Assembly (NCBI RefSeq): GCF_003550065.1
Contig: NZ_QXDC01000004.1
Coordinates: 372,001-436,000, forward strand
Direction of reading: 5' to 3'
DNA: 64,000 bases
DNA from: Hephaestia caeni
GTDB taxonomy: Bacteria; Pseudomonadota; Alphaproteobacteria; Sphingomonadales; Sphingomonadaceae
The notes under the pieces were generated by a model. That model was not told the DNA's origin. It worked only from the letters and a program-made list of their open reading frames with translations, and did not search any database. Shown here in pieces: positions 59,472 to 64,000 of this stretch. How positions within the stretch are numbered: position 1 is the first letter of the stretch; each line of letters starts with the position of its first letter. Both the position numbers and the translations under genes were made by a program.

Positions 59472-59741
59472 CTATTGACCCTCCACCGCGGCGCCGTCCT
59501 TGCCAACGGTCACCCAAATTCCGCCCCGCGCCTCGGCGAACGGCGCGGCATCGATTTCGCCCGCGCCCATCGCCTCCTCATCCTCGGTCAGCATCCGCGC
59601 CTCGACGATCCAGAAGCACTCGCCGCGCTTGTATTCGAGCAAACCCTGCGCGATCGCCGCCTCGCGCGAGGCGCAGGCGCACATCTCGTCGTCATCCTCG
59701 TCCATGCCGAGATACCAGGTCCAATCGCCGAATTTGGTCAC
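59472..59741 (-). CDS. Small acidic phage protein, unknown
   Basis: An 89-residue, acidic protein (TKFGDWTWYLGMDEDDDEMC, AAIAQGLLEYKRGECFWIVE, EARGGIWVTVGKDG). Its GTG at 59741 overlaps the stop of the upstream gene (GTGA), and it abuts ssb. No family recognised; an early-region role is likely from context. Confidence 0.65.
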   Translation of the reverse strand: MTKFGDWTWYLGMDEDDDEMCACASREAAIAQGLLEYKRGECFWIVEARMLTEDEEAMGAGEIDAAPFAEARGGIWVTVGKDGAAVEGQ

Positions 59742-60256
59742 GACACCGCCTCCCCGCTCATGATCCGATCGTCGCGCCAGCATTCCAGCCCCATCTCGAT
59801 CAGCGCGGTGACGAAGGTCGGCAGGTCGCGTCCGTCGATCCTGGCCGCGCGGATCACCGCCGCCGAAACGCGCGGTTTGCCCCCTGCTGCGGGTTCGGGC
59901 GGTGGCGGCGACGGTGGAGGGGCCGGCGCCGCCAGGCTCGGGTGCGACGGATAGCCGAGCCGGATCATCAGCGATCGGTGCCGCTCGGCCGTCCACGGCG
60001 CCCGCACCTGCGCCTCGCGCTTCAGCTTCGCCGCCAGCACCGCCGGCAACGCGGCGCGTGTCGGAAACGCCGCCATGAACGCGCGCACCCGCTCGGCCGT
60101 CGCCGCCTTCAGCGTCCCGCGCTTGCGCAGCAGCGGCACGAACCCGCCGTGGTTGAGCACCATCTGCCCCAATTGGCCCGACGTCGATCCCGACGCTTTG
60201 GTCCACGCGATAATCTCGCGCAACAGCGCTTCGGCGTCAGGAGTCCCCGCTGCCAT
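59738..60256 (-). CDS. Phage protein of unknown function
   Basis: A 172-residue protein. Residues 10-95 are helical (ALLREIIAWTKASGSTSGQL, RVRAFMAAFPTRAALPAVLA), a proline-rich linker (about residues 110-125) follows, then a C-terminal helical part (VSAAVIRAARIDGRDLPTFV). The N-terminal half could be a DNA-binding fold. No family is recognised. Its ATG overlaps the stop of the GapR-domain gene. Confidence 0.65.
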   Translation of the reverse strand: MAAGTPDAEALLREIIAWTKASGSTSGQLGQMVLNHGGFVPLLRKRGTLKAATAERVRAFMAAFPTRAALPAVLAAKLKREAQVRAPWTAERHRSLMIRLGYPSHPSLAAPAPPPSPPPPEPAAGGKPRVSAAVIRAARIDGRDLPTFVTALIEMGLECWRDDRIMSGEAVS

Positions 60257-60744
60257 CACGCCATCCCCATCGCTGTCAGGTAGAGATCGAGGATCGCCTG
60301 CTCTTCCTGATAGGCGTCCTTGTCCTTCTTGCGGATCGCGATGATCGCGCGGATCGCCTTGGCGTCGTATCCGCGCGATTTGGCCTCGGCCATCACGTCC
60401 TTGATGTCGTCGGCGATGCCCTTCTTCTCTTCCTCAAGCCGCTCGGCGCGCTCGATCAGCAGCCGCAGCTCGTCCGCAGCGATATTGCCGCCCGCACGGT
60501 CGCGCCGCGCCAACGGGTCGCTCGCGATCTGCGGCGCGCGATAAAGAATCGTGTCGTCGGCCCGTTTCAACGGGCGCCACCCAAGCCCCTTCAGCGCCCC
60601 GACGATCGCGCGCTTCGACGGCTGCGCATCGCGGATATGCGCCGGCATCCGCTCGATCAGCGCGAACAGCGTCAACGCCACCTCGCCCTCGATCGCCGCC
60701 GCCACCGCATCGGGCACCTGCTCGGCAAGGCTCTTCTTGGTCAT
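60256..60744 (-). CDS. GapR-domain (DUF2312) protein with an N-terminal extension
   Basis: A 162-residue protein. Residues 89-162 are a GapR/DUF2312 domain ([60 protein letters not shown]), which in Caulobacter binds overtwisted AT-rich DNA and stimulates topoisomerases. Cellular GapR is only about 90 residues, so the 88-residue N-terminus ([40 protein letters not shown]), which looks like a winged helix, is extra. It may act at phage replication forks. Confidence 0.8.
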   Translation of the reverse strand: MTKKSLAEQVPDAVAAAIEGEVALTLFALIERMPAHIRDAQPSKRAIVGALKGLGWRPLKRADDTILYRAPQIASDPLARRDRAGGNIAADELRLLIERAERLEEEKKGIADDIKDVMAEAKSRGYDAKAIRAIIAIRKKDKDAYQEEQAILDLYLTAMGMA

Positions 60745-61007
60745 CCGCCGGCCCCCACCATCTCGGCGGCCGTATCCTCGGCCAGCCGGCACAGCGTCGT
60801 CATCAGCGTACCGCCAGCGCCCGGCGCGATCATCTTGAGGTCGATCAGCGCCGCAACCATCGTCCCAAGCTGCATCGCCGCGCCCATCGTCGCCGCCATC
60901 ACATCGGCCTCCTCGGGGTGACGGTCGCCATGATCCCGGCTCGCCGCCGTCATCGCCATCGCGTGGCGCCGCGCCGTCTCCGCCATGCCCCGATGATCAC
61001 AGGTCAC
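60741..61007 (-). CDS. Small phage protein, unknown
   Basis: An 88-residue, Met/Ala-rich protein ([40 protein letters not shown]) with stop/start overlaps to both neighbours, so it is probably real. The C-terminal half is helical and hydrophobic without being a clear membrane segment. No family recognised. Confidence 0.55.
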   Translation of the reverse strand: MTCDHRGMAETARRHAMAMTAASRDHGDRHPEEADVMAATMGAAMQLGTMVAALIDLKMIAPGAGGTLMTTLCRLAEDTAAEMVGAGG

Positions 61008-61972
61008 GCTGCATCCTCCCCGAACAATTCGGGCGGCCGGTCGTCGAGCGAGGTCAGGTTGCGCACTGCCTGCGCGAAATAGCTTGGCTTCAGCTCGATT
61101 CCGAGCCCGCGCCGTTTATGCTCGGCGGCGACATAGATCTCGCTGCCGATCCCCGCGAACGGGCTCAGCACCACGTCGCCGGGGTTGCTCCACAGGTCGA
61201 CGCAACGCCGGATCACCTGGAGCTGGAGCGGCGCGATATGCCGCTCGTCGGCCCCGTCCCGGCCGCCGCGATATTGCAGCGTGTCACCGCTGGCGATGTC
61301 GTCCCACACCGGCGACGCGTAGCGCTGCCAGATCGCGATCGACCGCACGTCGATCGGGTTGGCGCGCGGGTTCGTCGAACCTGCCGCGGCATCGGCATCG
61401 ACCGCCGCCGCACCCTCGCCATGATAATCGGTGAGCGGCCCCGCCACCGGCTCAGGGTTCACGCCGTCCTTGCGCAGCGTGACGACATAATCGGCGAACC
61501 CCTGCCGACTCATCGCACTGTCTTTCTTCACCTGCTTATGGAGCAGCCCCAGCGCCTTGGTCCGCTGCATCGCGGTCACCGGGTCTTTCCAGATGCACAC
61601 CCGCGAATGGAATACGAAGCCGACAGCCTCCGCCGCGCGGATCAGGTCGCCGGGGAAATCCCACGCGCCGATCACGCCGTTGCGCGCCTTTGATCGCGGC
61701 ATGTCCATGCAGTGCATCGACACCAGCCGCCCCGGCTTCAGCAATCGGAACAGCTCCGCCAGCACGAAGCCGAAATGCACGAAAAACTCGGCGTCGGTGC
61801 GGCAATTGCCGAGATCGCGATCGCTGTTCGAATAGGTGTAGAGCGAACTGAACGGCGGCGAGAATACCGAATAGCCGACGCTCTCGTCGGGCAATTGGCG
61901 CATCACCTCGATGCAATCGCCGTTATACAGCGCCCAGCCCTCGCCCTCGCGATAATCCAGCGCTTCGATCAT
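61004..61972 (-). CDS. Phage DNA methyltransferase (N4/N6 type)
   Basis: A 322-residue methyltransferase. Motif IV is SVFSPPFSSLY (SPPF at 38-41) and motif I is DVVLSPFAGIGSEIYVAAEH near residue 280, followed by RRGLGIELKPSYFAQA; the order IV-to-I is that of the beta class of N4-cytosine or N6-adenine enzymes. The SPPF form favours N4-cytosine but does not prove it. It probably protects phage DNA from restriction or marks replicated DNA. ATGA overlap links it to the helicase gene. Confidence 0.88.
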   Translation of the reverse strand: MIEALDYREGEGWALYNGDCIEVMRQLPDESVGYSVFSPPFSSLYTYSNSDRDLGNCRTDAEFFVHFGFVLAELFRLLKPGRLVSMHCMDMPRSKARNGVIGAWDFPGDLIRAAEAVGFVFHSRVCIWKDPVTAMQRTKALGLLHKQVKKDSAMSRQGFADYVVTLRKDGVNPEPVAGPLTDYHGEGAAAVDADAAAGSTNPRANPIDVRSIAIWQRYASPVWDDIASGDTLQYRGGRDGADERHIAPLQLQVIRRCVDLWSNPGDVVLSPFAGIGSEIYVAAEHKRRGLGIELKPSYFAQAVRNLTSLDDRPPELFGEDAA

Positions 61973-63369
61973 GCCGCCACCAGAAAGCTCGGGGCCGCGA
62001 CGGCCCGTGGATGATAGGGCGCGCGCTCGCGTGCCAGCGGCCGCGCATGAACGTCGGAAAAGCCCGCCATCGCGTCGACCATCGCCGCCATCATCGTCGC
62101 GGCCTGCGCTTCCTTGCGCCTGAGGTTCGCGACGACGGCGCCCTCGGCCTGCGCGGCGATCAGATGCGCATCGACGGCGCTCATCTGCCCGAACCGCCAG
62201 AACCGCCGGAGCGCCTGATAGAGCTGCTCGAAACTGTCGTTGAGCCCGACGAAGACGGTATCGTGGCAATGCTGCCAGTTCATCCCGAAACCGCAGATCG
62301 ATGGCTTGGTCACCAGCACGCGCAGCCGCCCTTCGGCGAAATCGGCCAGCACCTCTTCCTTGCGCCCCTCGGGGTCGCTGCCGCGCACCTCGATCGCGCC
62401 GGGGATCGCCCGCGCCAGCGCGCTGCTTTCGTCGTTCAGGTTGCACCAGGCCACGCACGGCCGATCGTGCGCCACCGCCAGCGCCGCGCCAGCTTCGACG
62501 CGCGCACCGATCGACGCGCGCCGCGCCGCCAGCCGCTCCTGCATCGTCCGCGCCTCCAGCGGAAACAGCATCCCGCGCGCGCTATCGGCCGCAAACGGGC
62601 TGGCGACCGTCACCTGATGCGTCCTGAGCGGCGGCAGCACATAGCCCTCGTCCGAAAAGCCGAGGTCGGCGGGCGAGTTGAGCATCACCGCCCAGCTCGC
62701 CACCCACCGCCAGAAATCGCGCTCGGCATGGCGCTTCAGCCGCCATTTCGAGGTATCGCCGCCGTCGTGGATGAAGAACGTCGCCAGCATCTCGGCGTGC
62801 GTCATCACGCCGAGGAACTCGGCGTGATTGCCCAGCTCCATGAAGTCGTTGGGTGCCGGCGTCGCCGATGCCGCCAGTCTGAACGGCACCTGGGCACAAC
62901 GCTCGATCAGCGCATTGCGCGTTTTGCCGTCGAATGCCTTCAGGATCGAACTCTCGTCGAGCCCGACGCCGCCGAACGCATCGATCTCGAACCGGTCGAG
63001 CTTGTCGTAATTGGTGACGTAAACGCCCGCACCGCCGATATCGTCGGCCGACGCGGCCCGCCGCACCTCAAGCCCGAACTTGTCGGCCTCCCTCACGAAC
63101 TGCGGCGCCACTGCCAGCGGCGTCAGCAGCAGGACAGGGCGGTTCAGATGGCGCGCGACGGCATCCGCCCAGGCGATCTCCATCAGCGTCTTGCCCAGCC
63201 CCGTCCCCGCGAACAGCGCCGCGCGTCCACGCCGCAGCGCCCACGGCACGATCGCGCCCTGAAAATCAGCCAGCGATGATGGCAGGCCGGAAGGTTCGGC
63301 GATCCCCGTCATCGGGTCCAGCGCGGCTTTAGCCGCCAGAAAATCGGTATAGGAGGGCTGCGCGCTCAC
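61969..63369 (-). CDS. Superfamily 2 (SNF2-like) helicase
   Basis: A 466-residue helicase. Walker A is GTGLGKT (55-61), the DExx box is LDESSILK with Asp138-Glu139, motif III is AASATPAPND, and the second RecA lobe contains VLVTKPSICGFGMNWQHCHD and the Arg-finger region QALRRFWRFGQ. This is the small SNF2-type helicase common beside methyltransferases in alphaproteobacterial phages. It overlaps the methyltransferase gene, so the two are made together. No nuclease domain is fused. Confidence 0.88.
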   Translation of the reverse strand: MSAQPSYTDFLAAKAALDPMTGIAEPSGLPSSLADFQGAIVPWALRRGRAALFAGTGLGKTLMEIAWADAVARHLNRPVLLLTPLAVAPQFVREADKFGLEVRRAASADDIGGAGVYVTNYDKLDRFEIDAFGGVGLDESSILKAFDGKTRNALIERCAQVPFRLAASATPAPNDFMELGNHAEFLGVMTHAEMLATFFIHDGGDTSKWRLKRHAERDFWRWVASWAVMLNSPADLGFSDEGYVLPPLRTHQVTVASPFAADSARGMLFPLEARTMQERLAARRASIGARVEAGAALAVAHDRPCVAWCNLNDESSALARAIPGAIEVRGSDPEGRKEEVLADFAEGRLRVLVTKPSICGFGMNWQHCHDTVFVGLNDSFEQLYQALRRFWRFGQMSAVDAHLIAAQAEGAVVANLRRKEAQAATMMAAMVDAMAGFSDVHARPLARERAPYHPRAVAAPSFLVAA

Positions 63370-63731
63370 GACAGCGCCCGCTCGGCCGCGGGCAGGTCGC
63401 CATCCTCGAACACCCGCGCGAACATCGCCCGCGCCAGCCCCAGATCGCCCGCGCGAACATATCGGATGCCATCCTCGATCGCGCGCTCATTTGCGCCGTC
63501 GACCTTGCATTCCTCGGCGGCTTTGATGATCGCCTCATCACCTAACGCGTCGATCACCTCATCTTCGTCGACGACACAATCGAGCGCGATCTCATCATCC
63601 GCGCTATCGAAAATGCCGCTCTTGCCTGCCGCGATATTCTCCAGCCACGCGCGGCCGGAGAAACCTGCATCCATCAACGCCTTGGCCAGTTCGTCGGGCG
63701 AAAAGCTTTGTTCGAATGTAATCGTGCGCAT
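63366..63731 (-). CDS. Phage protein of unknown function
   Basis: A 121-residue acidic protein (FEQSFSPDELAKALMDAGFS, DDEIALDCVVDEDEVIDALG, RYVRAGDLGLARAMFARVFE). Two consecutive ATGs (63734, 63731) follow GGGAGAAGG; the second has better spacing. It overlaps the helicase gene by 4 bp. No family recognised. Confidence 0.65.
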   Translation of the reverse strand: MRTITFEQSFSPDELAKALMDAGFSGRAWLENIAAGKSGIFDSADDEIALDCVVDEDEVIDALGDEAIIKAAEECKVDGANERAIEDGIRYVRAGDLGLARAMFARVFEDGDLPAAERALS

Positions 63732-63743
63732 CATCCTTCTCCC

Positions 63744-64000
63744 TCAAGCCCGCATCGGCATGATGACGGCGAGCACGTCGGGGTCTTTGTCCGACACGAT
63801 CCGAACCGCCGCGCCCGGCCCGTCGATCGCCGCGCTCAGCACCGCCCCCTCGGCGAACACGCCGCACACCTGCGTCAAAAGCTGCGAATTCATGCCGAAG
63901 CGGATCGGCTCGCCCACATAGGTCGCGGCGAACGGCTCGCTCGCGCTCGATCCCGCCTGATCGCGCGCCGAAAGCTCGTGCTCTTCACCGGGCGCGAGAT
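63744..64000 (-). CDS. DNA polymerase III beta clamp-like protein, C-terminal part
   Basis: The last 85 codons of a gene that starts beyond the window. It ends IVSDKDPDVLAVIMPMRA, the terminal strand of bacterial sliding clamps (which end in ..VIMPMR(L/V)), preceded by EPIRFGMNSQLLTQVCGVFA. A phage-encoded clamp would tether a polymerase to phage DNA. Only domain III is visible, so it could be a divergent clamp. Confidence 0.75.
   Translation of the reverse strand, partial: LAPGEEHELSARDQAGSSASEPFAATYVGEPIRFGMNSQLLTQVCGVFAEGAVLSAAIDGPGAAVRIVSDKDPDVLAVIMPMRA

Noticed and set aside
31420..64000. Integrase or CI-type repressor of the prophage
   Set aside because: None found on either strand; they probably lie beyond the right edge.

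Overview
The window is high-GC DNA from an alphaproteobacterium, most likely a Sphingomonas-type sphingomonad (inferred from the gene families, not from a marker gene). It has two parts: a chromosomal region (1-31380) centred on sulfated-galactan and galactose use, and a prophage that starts inside a tRNA-Gly gene at about 31420 and runs past the right edge.

Region 1-5507 is housekeeping or accessory: the end of an FAD ferredoxin reductase, a DUF488 protein, a repeat-rich gap, a DUF1345 membrane protein, a YdeP-type molybdopterin oxidoreductase, a uracil-DNA glycosylase-like protein and a HAD phosphatase. Region 5535-31290 is a carbohydrate locus. Galactose dehydrogenase (gal), 2-keto-3-deoxygalactonate kinase (dgoK), KDPGal aldolase (dgoA), a sodium/sugar symporter, a GntR regulator and an IlvD/Edd dehydratase outline an oxidative (De Ley-Doudoroff) galactose route. 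Around it are GH43 and GH5-like secreted hydrolases, an aldose epimerase, three secreted sulfatases, a formylglycine-generating enzyme (FGE) that can activate them, a sialate O-acetylesterase-like esterase, a TonB receptor, and the flavin halogenase/SapC/cupin trio often found beside such receptors. AT-rich sites with the core ATC(A/G)TA(T/C) recur upstream of the symporter/regulator, epimerase, dehydratase and all three sulfatases. They are probably the operator of the local GntR regulator. The FGE gene lies between two long palindromic elements in opposite orientation.

The prophage is a tailed siphophage with an HK97-type head. Almost all of it reads leftward. From right to left: sliding-clamp-like protein, helicase, DNA methyltransferase, a GapR-domain fusion, SSB, primase-helicase, a candidate iteron origin, DUF6362 protein, HNH nuclease, terminase, portal, ClpP-type protease, capsid, connectors, tail genes, tape measure, tail tip, then a lysis cassette (holin-like protein, GH108 endolysin, spanin pair). 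No integrase or CI-type repressor is visible, so these probably lie beyond 64000.

The most interesting part is a rightward four-gene operon at the left prophage end (31863-33171). Three small unknown genes are followed by an Aca2/DUF1870-like regulator, and they are driven by a clear promoter whose 17-bp spacer is exactly an inverted repeat. This is the layout of anti-CRISPR operons, so the three small genes are good candidates for new anti-defence proteins.
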